A DNA stretch of 64,000 nucleotides, from positions 214,558,224 through 214,622,223 of the forward strand of contig BTPG01000005.1 in the NCBI GenBank assembly GCA_036245525.1. The letters run 5' to 3'. The position numbers were made by a program, and so were the translations under genes. Source of the stretch: Semisulcospira habei (taxonomy: Eukaryota; Mollusca; Gastropoda; Semisulcospiridae). Positions 28,611 to 39,574 of the stretch are shown in pieces (positions within the stretch are counted from its first letter, which is position 1; each line of letters starts with the position of its first letter). The notes beneath the pieces were generated by a model. That model saw only the letters and a program-made list of their open reading frames with translations, ran no database searches and was not told where the DNA came from.

Positions 28611-29746
28611 ACCGTCCTCGACTACTACACCACACGACCCGGAAAACACATCCTCGCATAGTCTTGGCGATTCACTTCGACAAACCCGACCACCCTGACA
28701 CAAAACGCCTTCGCACATCACTTTCAAACCACAATTTTACTACGCAACACATCACCAAACCCACCCCGGCCCACCGACTCGGCCACAGTTGACCCTCGAC
28801 TGGATCATCACCCGCACCTCCGATCAACTCTTTCTCGACTCTGACACCATCTCTGAACTTCCCTCTGACCACCTCGCTACAATTCTCGTCACTCCCTCAA
28901 CCTACCTCCCGCCCCGAAAAAAAAAAACCCAAGCTCCTTGTCTCTCGTCGCAAGGCTAAAATATGTCAACCGAGAGAGCTTCTTCGACGAAGCCGGCTGT
29001 CGACCTTCTCTTGGAACCCGCCTCCTCTCCCGATCTTGCATCCCATTTCGACTCCTCACTTCGAAAACTTCTAGACACCTATGCCCCTGTCACCACCTGC
29101 TCCATACCCAACCGGCCCCCATCCCCCTGGCTCACTGATGACATAGCTGAGGCCAAGCGCGAGCGCCGACAAGCAGAACGCCGCTGGCGGGCGCTCATCC
29201 GACCTCACCGTTCACATACAGATCTTCCAAACAACTAGATCAAAAGTCTGCAGAATGATCTCCAACTCCAAACGTAAACATCTTCAAAACAAAATGCTGG
29301 AATCCACTTTTTCCAAAACCCTCTACGCCACCATGAACACACTCCTAGGCACTTCTAAAGACTCTCCTCTCCCCAACACACACAACAAAGAAGAACTCCC
29401 GTTTGCTTTTTCCACCTATTTTTTCGACAAAATCCAAACTCTGCGCAACACACTCGACACTCTGCCTTCTCCGCCTTGCCCTCCCGACCCCGCCCCCCCC
29501 CCCCCCCCCCCCCACCTTTTCCGGCACCCCCCTCTCGTCCTTCCGCCCCCGTCTCAGTCTCAGGATGAAGTCCTCAAGACCATAAAGTCCATGCATTTCA
29601 AAAGCTGCGAACTAGATCCCCTCCCAGCTTCTTTCTATCGGGAGGGCCTTCCAAAACTTATGCCCTTCATTACCGACATCATCAACACATCTCTAGAGAA
29701 CGGCTCCGTCCCTGATATCTTCAAGTCCGCCATCGTCCGTCCTCTC

Positions 29747-29795
<49 letters not shown>

Positions 29796-31318
29796 CGACC
29801 CAAACGAACTCAAAAACTATCGCCCAGTCTCCAATCTCTCTTTCCTGTCCAAGCTTCTTGAGAAGGTTGTTCTCAACCAGCTCAACCTCCACCTCACCGA
29901 CAACAACCTCCACAGTCCCTTCCAGTCCGCCTATCGCAAACATCACAGCACTGAAACAGCCCTTCTACATATCCTAAACGACCTGCTTCTCTCCACCGAC
30001 TCGGGCAACATCTCCCTTCTTACGCTACTCGACCTCTCTGCCGCCTTTGACACTATAGACCACTCTATCCTCCTCCACCGCCTTCATCACTCCTTTGGAA
30101 TCACTGACTCTGCTCACTCCTGGTTTCTCTCCTACCTCTCCTACAGACAGCAGTCCCGCGTCACCATCGACGGCGTCTCCTCCAACCCAGTCAGGCTCTC
30201 CTGCGGAGTTCCTCAGGGGTCCGTCCTGGGCCCGGTCCTTTTCACACTCTACACCTCTCCTCTGTCCATCATCATCCAGTCTCACCACATAAACCACCAC
30301 CTCTACGCTGACGACTCACAACTACTAGACAAAGACAAACTCGACAACACTCAGTCACTACTGACTGACTCGCACGGCTGACTGCTACGAAGACGTGAAA
30401 AACTGGATGACAGCAAACAAGCTTAAACTGAACGACGACAAAACGGAAGCCATGCTTGTAGGCACTCGCCAGAAACTTTCCCAGCTCCCTTCCTCTCTCC
30501 ACCTTCAACTCGACAGCACCCCTATCTCCCTCTCTGACTCGGCCAAAAACCTCGGCGTTATCCTCGATTCCTCTCTTTCCATGACCAGCTTTGTCTCTGC
30601 CACGGCACAGGCATGCTATTTCCACCTCCGCCGCATCAATCAGATCAGAAAATACCTCACTACCAAAGCTGCCACCAAACTTGCTGTCTCTGATATCCTA
30701 TATCGCATCGACTACTGCAACTCTCTCCTTTCCGGCCTCCCTCACTCCACCACTTTCACCCTATAGCGTGTCCAGAACAATGCTGCCCGCCTCGTCCTCA
30801 GAAAGAAAAAATCCGACAATATCACTCCCCTGCTCAAACTCCTTCACTGGCTTCCCATCCCCCAACGCATCCAATACAAGATTCTGTCTCTCTGCTACAA
30901 ATCCCTGAACACCTGCGCTCCTGCCTATCTCTCCAACTTACTTCACCCTTACACTCCTCCCCGCTCCGCCTCCGACCCTCTCCGCCTCCACATCCCCCGC
31001 ACCAAACTCAGCACTTTCGGCCCCCGCTCCTTCTCTGTATACGGTCCATCCGCCTGGAACACTCTCCCACTCTCTCTCCGTCAGAAACACTCTCTCTCCT
31101 CCTTTCAGTCCACCCTCAAAACTCACCTCTTTCAACAGTTCTAGCACTATATCACCACACTCCCCACCCCAAGTCGACTGTCGTAATGTATTTCACTTTT
31201 TGTGGTACGCGAGCCGTTGTCTAAGCGTGCGCATGCGTGCGTGAGTTGTGAGTGCGCGCCGTAGAGTTATAATTATTATAAGATAAGCGCATTATAAATA
31301 CCGTAATTATTATTACTA

Positions 31319-31321
<3 letters not shown>
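28611..31321 (+). mobile_element. CR1/L2-like LINE, 5'-truncated and mutated
   Basis: The copy begins inside the apurinic endonuclease (LDWIITR and SDHLA, the C-terminal catalytic His region). It continues through a linker (KAKRERRQAERRWR-type) into RT. RT motifs are present in shifting frames: NYRPVSNLSFLSKLLEKVV, LLDLSAAFDTIDHSIL (motif A), CGVPQGSVLGPVLF, HLYADDSQLL (catalytic box) and NLGVILDSSLSM. The C-terminal region follows, ending RQKHSLSSFQSTLKTHLFQQ and stop near 31143. The 3' UTR ends in ACCGTAATTATTATTACTATT. It is disabled by frameshifts, an internal poly-A run (29750-29792), and a stop at about 30764. The clade call rests on motif style and the short-repeat tail. Confidence 0.85.
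29750..29792. repeat. 43-base poly-A run inside the RT coding region
   Basis: Lies between AIVRPLL and LDPNELKNYRP, where a short Lys run would normally be. It breaks the frame. Confidence 0.9.

Positions 31322-31408
<87 letters not shown>
31322..31408. repeat. (GA)n microsatellite
   Basis: A pure GA tract directly after the LINE's ATT tail. Confidence 0.95.
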
Positions 31409-31410
<2 letters not shown>

Positions 31411-31565
31411 CATAAACTATCAGTTCAGTTCATTCAGTCAAGAGTCCAAGCCGGGTGGTAACTGATCCAAAACCTCCCTCACAAGTCTCCCTAGGTTGAT
31501 CTATGTATTTGTTTGTTTGTCTATTTTGAACAAGGGCATTTACCCCCAGAATATTAATAAATTGT

Positions 31566-32425
31566 TCTTCCTTGGAAGAGCATCGCCCTCCCCACATCAC
31601 CATCGGCGAGTCCGAACTGAAGTCTGTACACCAGTTTACCTACCTTGGCTGCATCATCACGTCAGACGCCAAGCTGGACAAGGAGCTGGACAACAGGCTG
31701 GCACTAAGCGAACAGTGCTTTCGGGCGACTATTCAAGCGGGTTTTGGCACAATCAACAGCTGAAAAAAGGCACCAAGATCAGCGTGTACAGAGCTGTCGT
31801 CCTCACCACCCTGCTGTACAGTTCCGAGTCCTGGGCCCTCTACCGCAGCCAACTACGACTCCTCGAACGCTTTCACCAGCGCTGCCTGCGTACCATCCTC
31901 AGCATTCACTGGAGTGACTATGTCACCAACGTCGAGGTCCTTGAACAGGCGGAAACTGTGAGCATCGAGGCTTTGCTGCTGCGGACACAGCTTCGCTGGG
32001 CGGGGCACGTCTCCAGGATGGAGGATCATCGCCTACCCAAGATCACTCTGTTCGGCGAGCTCGCCACTGGACACCGAGACAGAGGGGCACCAAAGAAGAG
32101 ATACAAAGACGGCCTCAAGAAGTCGCTTAGTGCCTGCCAAATCGACCACCGCCAGTGGTCTTTGCTTGCTGCGGACCGTGACACCTGGCGCTCCACCATT
32201 CACAAGGCAGCCGTCTCCTTTGAGGACTCTCGCAGCTAACCTTAAGGACAAGCGGCTTAGAAGAAAAAACAGAGTTGTCGTAACTCAGAACCCTGACCAG
32301 ACCTTCCCCTGCAGCCACTGCGGTCGAACCTGCCTGTCCCGGATTGGCCTCCGCAGCCACGAAAATGCCTGCAGACGACGTGGGCAAGCCCTATAGAATC
32401 TTCGTTCGCGAAGTCAAGCCAAGAG
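31566..32425 (+). mobile_element. 5'-truncated RTE-like LINE with 13-bp target duplication
   Basis: Codes for the RT thumb/C-terminal part: ITIGESELKSVHQFTYLGC, VYRAVVLTTLLYSSESWALY, LRWAGHVSRMEDHRLPKI. It ends with a zinc finger (CSHCGRTCLSRIGLRSHENA) and stop at 32394. Two frameshifts are seen, near 31700 and 32235. ATTAATAAATTGT flanks it at 31553-31565 and 32426-32438, an exact duplication. The 3' end stops at CAAGCCAAGAGA, about 55 nt short of the copy at 41720. Confidence 0.85.
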
Positions 32426-32569
32426 ATTAATAAATTGTGCTGTAGTGCCTTTTCTACGCGTGTTTCTTTCTCCGTTGGGTTCTTCTTTGCATTTTACACG
32501 TTTGGCCTTTTTGGTCTGGGTTGCGTCTTTTTCCGTTGGGTACTATACCGGGTTCTCTCCCTAGATTGT

Positions 32570-32745
32570 CTCAGTGTTAATGTACATGTAGCGCCAGCAT
32601 TGGACCGACTTACTAGGGTCGTGCACATGTTAACTCTGACCAGCAGCCTGTCTTTCTTCACACTTGTGTCTCCCAGCCAGTCATTTGTACTTAGCCCACC
32701 GTGAGATGGCCTTAGTCGCCTGGTCGGCGTTAAACCCAAATAACT
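32570..32745 (+). repeat. SINE-like 3' tail
   Basis: Ends GGTCGGCGTTAAACCCAAAT followed by AACTAACT. A body with TAGCGCCAGC and a final GTTAAACCC-A-rich tail is the look of a molluscan-type short retroposon. Class uncertain. Confidence 0.4.
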
Positions 32746-32857
32746 AACTCGTCGTGTTGTGCCCTAGTACGACTCTGTTCCCATAATTATTAATTCGTTA
32801 AATATTCTTCAGATATACTGTGAACATGATTCTACAACAAAGTTCTGAATACAGTTT

Positions 32858-32945
32858 GACCATGATAGTTCAAGGGTGGTGTCTGAATAGCTTGCCGCCT
32901 ACAGGCGCCAAGCTATTCAGACACCACCCTTGAACTAGCGTGGTC
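32858..32945. mobile_element. Palindromic MITE, family 1 (ATAGTT subtype)
   Basis: GACCATGATAGTTCAAGGGT and complement around CTTGCCGCCTACAGGCGCC. Confidence 0.88.
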
Positions 32946-33049
32946 GATCCATATCGTGTTGTAGCATGTGAGGTTTTTATGGGTTGATAAACCAATGCTT
33001 TCTCTTCACGCTCAAGATATATCTAGACCATGCATGATTTCTGCCTCGT

Positions 33050-33321
33050 AGTCAACAAGTGGGTCCGCTTGTTCATTGCCCTTAGTCAACAAGTGGGTCC
33101 GCTTGTTCATTGCCCTTAGTCAACAAGTGGGTCCGCTTGTTCATTGCCCTTAGTCAACAAGTGGGTCCGCTTGTTCATTGCCCTTAGTCAACAAGTGGGT
33201 CCGCTTGTTCATTGCCCTTAGTCAACAAGTGGGTCCGCTTGTTCATTGCCCTTAGTCAACAAGTGGGTCTGCTTGTTCATTGCCCTTAGTCAACAAGTGG
33301 GTCCGCTTGTTCATTGCCCTT
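33050..33321. repeat. 34-bp minisatellite, 8 copies, hairpin unit
   Basis: Exactly 8 x 34 bp. The unit contains AACAAGTGGGTCCGCTTGTT, whose ends ACAAG and CTTGT pair. Only one base differs among the copies (TCTGCTTG in unit 7). Confidence 0.95.
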
Positions 33322-33942
33322 AAGCTCCAGCACGTCGTGGGCAGCAGGTCCGCAGTTCCCTAGTAAGCTATAGGTCATTGAGCCGACATCAGCTGCAGTC
33401 GGCCCACACACGGCTGCGTGCAGAGCAGCTGTGGCTTATATCGGCTGTTTGCTAGGATGTTTTCACAGCTGTTTGTTGGCAATTCATTTCAGAATTACGT
33501 TTCTGCTGCAAGCATTTTGAGCCATGGCAGCATGAAAGCTGGACTTTTTTGCTGCCAAACTGGTATTGATGTGAGATTTGTACTGAAAACGTTTCCCGTT
33601 ATGTACAGCACAGTAGTATGCATGAGAGTGTGTGATGCTACATGGTGGTTCACACACAAAATGGGTTGCAAGGGTCTCTCTCGTCACACACACACAAACA
33701 CACCCAAGCCAGTGAGACCAGTCGGTTCAATTTCAAAATAAACTAATTTATTTATAACCAGATGATGCTATACCAGTAGTCTCATATCAACTGAAAACAA
33801 CCACAAACTGATAACTAAACCACATCCAACCTCTCAATCGCATCATTACAAAAACAACAGCATCAAGTTCAGGGGGGAAGGGGCATGTATCAAATCAAAA
33901 ACAAACAAATTCAAATGTGATAGAAAGTGAATGTGATACGAG
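33322..33942. other. No gene seen
   Basis: A degenerate family-4 half hairpin (GCCGACATCAGCTGCAGTCG at 33381). A 107-codon frame at 33418-33741 has no family signature. Confidence 0.5.
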
Positions 33943-34052
33943 GCCAGGAAGCGAAAGACCATTGGGCCGATGTCCGTCACAGTTAGCCTGCGCCCAGATG
34001 GGCGCAGCCTAACTGTGACGGACATCGGCCCAACACCCTTTTGCGTCCTGGG
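33943..34052. mobile_element. Fold-back element, family 4
   Basis: GGGCCGATGTCCGTCACAGT and its exact complement flank GCCTGCGCCCAGATGGGCGC. Outer ends CCAGGAAGCGAAAG and CTTTTGCGTCCTGG also pair. Confidence 0.85.
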
Positions 34053-34970
34053 CGGTGAGAGCATGTGTGACACAAAGCTGTGACAAGAAGCCAACGCAAT
34101 GAGAGTGAAGGTGTTTATCGTCTGCATAACAATGGTGAAGTCGGCAACAAGGTTTCTAAAATCAACACAACTGAAAATAATTCTAAACAAACATTTTACG
34201 TACATGCTTCGGGAATACAACAAATGATGGTAGTGTGCATTGTTTTTGTCTTCGTTATACACCGTGTTGTGTGGTGTTAGTTCACCGACTGTGTTCTCTT
34301 TTTCTCTCTCATTTTTTTTTTTTTTTTTTTGTTCTTTCTCTTTTTTCACTTTTATATCTTTTGCACTTGAAGCTTTGCAAGAAGATTTTTTCACGAATTA
34401 TTCAACTAATTTGAAGCAGATGAAGACTGTAAAAGCAAGTAAGTGGTAAAAATCAGACCTGTTTTTCAGCAATTTGTAGTGATGGGGGTGGGGTGGGGTA
34501 GGAGGCAGGGATTACTGTCATGGCTTTGCCGGAATCGGATTTTTCAATCATCTAGGTTATGTGCCCTAGCCAAGCGTGCCTGCACATAAATACATGCAAA
34601 CAATTTGACTCTACGACTCAACAGCTCTAGAGTATGATATCTGAACACATCTTGTGTGTGTCTAGTTTTCCGGGCGAGACCATGAACGTGCCACAATCAC
34701 TACATGTCACAAATTTCCCTCCTTGGGAGAATGACGGTACACAGATGTAGCATGCATCTGCAGGCGGTAAACATCATGGCACGTCCCCATCAGTCTGCAT
34801 GGTCTGATACAACCCCATGCTTCTCGTCAGGAGAATTCACATCCGCCAAAGTAGGTCAGCAAGTGTTCTAGTTAGAACTGCATGGTTTCGCCCCTTGTGG
34901 TTTCCTAGCAACCACCTATACATATAACCCTGATCAGCCTGATACATTTATTGCTTGAAATGAATTTAAC
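34053..34970. other. No gene seen
   Basis: A T-rich run at 34308-34350. Several short frames without signatures. Confidence 0.5.
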
Positions 34971-35340
34971 TGATAGTTCAAGGGTGGTGCCAGAATAGCT
35001 TCGCTCCTCAGGCGCCAAGCTATACGGCTCGGGAAGCTGACGTCATCACTCCAGTCGTGGCGGCCATCTTGCGAGGATACGAGACTAAGCGCTCATAGGG
35101 AAATTGCTGTTTTTGTAATGTCAGTTAAGTCCTGATGTACTATATTGAGCAATAACAGCAAGTCTTGCCATCACTGTAGGAAACCACCAGAATCTGTTTT
35201 TGTTTGTTTCCAAAGAGAAAGAAAAACGTGTTGAAACACTATTTCGCTACTATCTCATGACTATGGTATCCTCTTAAGATGGCGGCTGAGACTACTAGGC
35301 AACGTGGGGAACTATTCTGGCACCACCCTTGAACTAAAAC
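34971..35340. mobile_element. Family 1 MITE split by another element
   Basis: The left part (CTGATAGTTCAAGGGTGGTG to GGCGCCAAGCTAT, ending 35023) and the right part (TATTCTGGCACCACCC from 35313) rejoin into a standard MITE. The 289-bp insert is 35024-35312, with TAT at both edges. Confidence 0.8.
35024..35312. mobile_element. 289-bp insert with GCCGCCATCTT inverted ends
   Basis: GGCGGCCATCTTGCGAGGAT at left faces ATCCTCTTAAGATGGCGGCT at right. No coding capacity. A TAT duplication could be a TIR-element target site. Confidence 0.65.
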
Positions 35341-35424
35341 AGTTGCTCTATCTCCTAATCTGTAATGTAGCCCTCACAGGTCAATAGGCAAATTTTACAA
35401 AATCAGCCTCAGGATGTAGTGGGG

Positions 35425-35638
35425 TTAACCCTGTTAGCCCCAAGGTGCCATTCCTCAAATTGTGGAGGTGTTGCCTTTCGACTATGTACCAGTTCAAGGG
35501 GTTGAATTGACCATGATAATTCAAGGGTAGTGCCAGATCAGCTTGGCGCCTGAAGGCGCCAAGCTGATCTGGCACTACCCTTGAATTAACATGGTCAATC
35601 CATCTCCCGCTGCAGGGACTCGCGGCTGGATTGGTTAA
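35425..35638. mobile_element. Full-length palindromic MITE, family 1, TTAA ends
   Basis: TTAACCCTGTTAGCCCCAAG at left and CGCGGCTGGATTGGTTAA at right. Core 35509-35597 around CTTGGCGCCTGAAGGCGCCAAG. It abuts the previous MITE and shares its TTAA. Confidence 0.88.
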
Positions 35639-35890
35639 TCTACAAGTGTACATAAGCACATGATCAGTTTTAGTCAGCCTGTCAATATCACACGAGTGCA
35701 TACTTTGTCATTACACATGGTCACGGGCTGAAACCTTGCCACAATATGACATTAAGTAGATGGACAACAATTGCAGGGGCCCACACAGACCCTCATGTTT
35801 GTAGATTCATTTCACAATGGTGAGCTCCTTTCGGCAGTTCTGCTTGGGGCGGAGTGGCTCAAAGGAGGTAACCAGTGTGAACACACTCTT

Positions 35891-35974
35891 CACCCCTTGG
35901 CTGCCGGCAGCGACTTTTGTCATCCTGATAGAAATCACCGCGACAAAAGTCACTACCGACAGCCAAGGGGTTAA
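35891..35974. mobile_element. Fold-back MITE, family 3
   Basis: ACCCCTTGGCTGCCGGCAGC faces CTACCGACAGCCAAGGGGTT; ACTTTTGTC and GACAAAAGT also pair. Confidence 0.85.
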
Positions 35975-36196
35975 ACACAGATTCACTTTCGCAACTGTCA
36001 ATAAGTTAACAAGCAGAATGCATCCAGAAAGCAGGTAGGTGCCAAATCAACACAGAATGTACAACTGTACGTTATTCACAGCGCCATCGCGATGGAGGAA
36101 CAAGTATCACATGGCGACAGCGTGGAAGAGGGGGCTGACTATCAACAGAGAATACGTGTACAAACGTCAACACAGGTGGGGATTGGACGAGCTTTC

Positions 36197-36240
36197 ACCC
36201 CTTGGCGGTTAGTAGCGGTAAACCCGACCACCAAGGGGTT
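36197..36240. mobile_element. Short fold-back MITE, family 3
   Basis: ACCCCTTGGCGGTTAGTAGC faces ACCACCAAGGGGTT. Confidence 0.6.
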
Positions 36241-36870
36241 GGTTAGCAAACAGCAGTCATATACCATTCAAACAGTTATACATGCCAGTTTCCAAGTCGT
36301 CAATCAATTGTAAAGATTCACATCATATTACTAATGATGCGCTCAGTGGCTTCCAATGCTCAGTCAATCATACAACAAAACTAACAACAATGGTAACATG
36401 AAAAACAATGTCAACAATCACATTGTGTGCGGTCTCCATAATACTAGTACAAATGCACAGGAATAGTTTTGAGTGGCCTCGAATGGCAGGTGGCCACTAA
36501 AGCAGGCTGTCTGTACGTAGTAAGACATTCTGCAGGAAACAAGTGTTTGGGCTGAGCTAAAGATGCATATAGTTTGGGGGTAGCTCGCGGGGGAAAAAAA
36601 CAGTCGATGGCAATGAACATTCATTTTGTGTTGAAACTGTCATGCGGCCTACATAAACGTGTGCACAGAGTCCCGTTCAGTCATTTGAATCCTAGCAGCG
36701 TGTGTGAAAACATTAGTGTCCATGCTCTGAAAACGAAATATGCACAGGCCTTTTAGAATAGAAATTCTCTCTCTGCTCACAAAGTGTTGCACATGGGATG
36801 AACAATGAATTAGATTTCCTCTTAACCTATATATTACTCCACTTAAACCTTGTCAACCCAAGGACCCACT
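36241..36870. other. No gene seen
   Basis: AT-rich, with no repeats or exon signals that I can support. Confidence 0.5.
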
Positions 36871-36926
36871 TTCCAAATTGTGCAGTTGTCACCTGACAAC
36901 TATGTACCAGTTGCAGGAGAGGGATG

Positions 36927-36973
36927 GACCGTGATAAGTTTATCTGGTACTACCCTTGAATTATCATGGTCAA
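36927..36973. mobile_element. Deleted MITE, family 1
   Basis: GACCGTGATAAGTTTATCTG joins to the right arm CTACCCTTGAATTATCATGG. Outer flanks (36853-37055) are still recognisable. Confidence 0.7.
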
Positions 36974-37102
36974 GCCATCTCCTACAACTGGTACACAGTC
37001 ATTAGGCAACACCTCCAAATTTGACAAATGGGACCTTCGGGCTACAAGGGTTAATATCTTACATTTTAACATTTAAACAGGAAGGATTGTTTTTGTGGAG
37101 GG

Positions 37103-37129
37103 GGCACTACTCTTGAATTATCACGGTCC
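37103..37129. mobile_element. Half MITE, family 1
   Basis: GCACTACTCTTGAATTATCA only. Confidence 0.55.
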
Positions 37130-37233
37130 ATCCATCTCCCGCGGTAGGGTCTTGGGGTTAAATCTGATTCAGCACAGCAGGATGGTTAATTGTAAATTGC
37201 TTAATGCCCCAGTAGCACAGCAGGAGATGGACC

Positions 37234-37312
37234 AACCATGATAACTCAAAGGTAGTGCCATATTAGCCTGGCACCAAACTAATACGGCACTAACCTTGCA
37301 TTATCATGGTTG
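37234..37312. mobile_element. Palindromic MITE, family 1
   Basis: CCATGATAACTCAAAGGTAG and complement with a shortened centre (CCTGGCACCAAAC). Confidence 0.75.
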
Positions 37313-38007
37313 ATCCATCTCCTGCAACTGGTAGTGGTAAATAGTATTTGTGACACTTCCCAAATGTGTTAAACAGGACCTTGGGGATCAACATCGGAAC
37401 ATGGGCAAGTCAAAACTTGAGTGAAAAGCACAAAAATTCCTTCTCTTGATTTTGATTATTCCATATTTTGACTCGAAACAGGAAAGCAGTATGGGTGGTC
37501 AAATCCACAAAGGCTTTCCACAGTTCATCATTTGCCTTTGTTTCACTTTTTCTCATACAGAAATGAGGATTGAAACCGAGTCACTCACAAGGCTTATCGA
37601 GGGATTTCAGCCACACGTTGCCTTGTACTGTACTATTGGTCAGAGTTCAAGCAGGGAACATACAGGTGTGATTTGACAGTGAGGATGACGATGACTGCTA
37701 ACAGCAAACTCAGCGCAGATCCACACCAAGGACGCCAGAGTGACAGAGAGCACACAAGACTGACTAGGAATATGGCGCAAAACAGCAACACTCTCAATTA
37801 GCAAAACCATGGAACACTACAATTCATCATGAATACAAAATAATTATGGAACACACTAGAAAAATTCTTTTCATTTTCTTTTTATGCACCCACGCAAGTA
37901 TTTCACACTACAAGTACCTCCCAAGAATATAAAATGTACAATACCAAAATACATACATCACCAATTGTATGTGCTACAGCTGTATGTTCATGGAACAAGG
38001 AAAGTTT
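37313..38007. other. No gene seen
   Basis: No exon signal. Frames are short and without signatures. Confidence 0.5.
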
Positions 38008-38177
38008 CACCTTTTGGCTGTAGGTAGTGCTTTCTTGTTGTGATGATTCCTGCAGGAACAACAACATCCCGATGTCCTGCAGGAACAACAACATCCCGAT
38101 GTCCTGCAGGAATAACAACATCCTGACATCCTGCAGGAATCATGGCAACAAGAAGCACTACCAACAGCCAAAAGGTG
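38008..38177. mobile_element. Fold-back MITE, family 3, with internal 27-bp repeats
   Basis: CACCTTTTGGCTGTAGGTAG pairs with CTACCAACAGCCAAAAGGTG. Inside, CCTGCAGGAACAACAACATC recurs in three 27-bp units: the hairpin loop has begun to amplify in tandem. Confidence 0.85.
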
Positions 38178-38347
38178 AAACAAAGTGTTACTATGACTAT
38201 AACACACTATAAGGTGGCACCGTCAAAGATTTCGCACTGCTATTTCTGTGGACAGGTCACCACAGTCCAGTGCAAGCGACAAATTTCTCTGTCTTGTCAG
38301 ATTTGTTACAGAAAGTGCTGCCTAGATCTCTGCATGTCAACAAAATA

Positions 38348-38445
38348 CCCAGTAAGCAAAAGGCCACTGGGTCGATGTCCCCTGCAGTCAGCACACTCAC
38401 AGCCATGCCAACTGCTGCGGACCTCGGCCCTTTTGCGTAATGGGT
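38348..38445. mobile_element. Fold-back element, family 4
   Basis: CCCAGTAAGCAAAAGGCCAC faces GGCCCTTTTGCGTAATGGG; the inner arms GTCGATGTCC and GGACCTCGGC pair partly. Confidence 0.75.
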
Positions 38446-38518
38446 AGAAAAAAATTATTTTAGCATGGTAGTGTAGACAATGCCTTTTGACCCATTCCAC
38501 TACAAAAATGAGACTGGT

Positions 38519-39574
38519 AACGAGCACGACACCTAGATCATCATGAGCCGCCACAACTACTGAGGTTCATCAAGATCTAGGCCTAACGAGCGCGACACCT
38601 AGATCATCATGAGCCGCCACAACTACTGAGGTTCATCAAGATCTAGGCCTAACGAGCGCGACACCTAGATCATCATGAGCCGCCACAACTACTGAGGTTC
38701 ATCAAGATCTAGGCCTAACGAGCGCGACACCTAGATCATCATGAGCCGCCACAACTACTGAGGTTCATCAAGATCTAGGCCTAACGAGCGCGACACCTAG
38801 ATCATCATGAGCCGCCACAACTACTGAGGTTCATCAAGATCTAGGCCTAACGAGCGCGACACCTAGATCATCATGAGCCGCCACAACTACTGAGGTTCAT
38901 CAAGATCTAGGCCTAACGAGCGCGACACCTAGATCATCATGAGCCGCCACAACTACTGAGGTTCATCAAGATCTAGGCCTAACGAGCGCGACACCTAGAT
39001 CATCATGAGCCGCCACAACTACTGAGGTTCATCAAGATCTAGGCCTAACGAGCGCGACACCTAGATCATCATGAGCCGCCACAACTACTGAGGTTCATCA
39101 AGATCTAGGCCTAACGAGCGCGACACCTAGATCATCATGAGCCGCCACAACTACTGAGGTTCATCAAGATCTAGGCCTAACGAGCGCGACACCTAGATCA
39201 TCATGAGCCGCCACAACTACTGAGGTTCATCAAGATCTAGGCCTAACGAGCGCGACACCTAGATCATCATGAGCCGCCACAACTACTGAGGTTCATCAAG
39301 ATCTAGGCCTAACGAGCGCGACACCTAGATCATCATGAGCCGCCACAACTACTGAGGTTCATCAAGATCTAGGCCTAACGAGCGCGACACCTAGATCATC
39401 ATGAGCCGCCACAACTACTGAGGTTCATCAAGATCTAGGCCTAACGAGCGCGACACCTAGATCATCATGAGCCGCCACAACTACTGAGGTTCATCAAGAT
39501 CTAGGCCTAACGAGCGCGACACCTAGATCATCATGAGCCGCCACAACTACTGAGGTTCATCAAGATCTAGGCCT
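38519..39574. repeat. 66-bp minisatellite, exactly 16 copies, hairpin unit
   Basis: 1056 bp = 16 x 66. Units are identical except one base in the first (GCACGACACC for GCGCGACACC). Each unit is an inverted repeat: CCTAGATCATCATGAGCC faces GGTTCATCAAGATCTAGG. The arms resemble family-2 hairpins (ATAGATCCTCATGAGCCCC at 40802). Confidence 0.97.

Noticed and set aside
33050..33321. CRISPR-like array
   Set aside because: Direct tandem repeat without spacers.
33418..33741. 107-codon plus-strand ORF
   Set aside because: No recognisable domain, and it ends in a CA-repeat.
38519..39574. CRISPR-like array
   Set aside because: Units are contiguous and identical with no unique spacers, and the context is eukaryotic.
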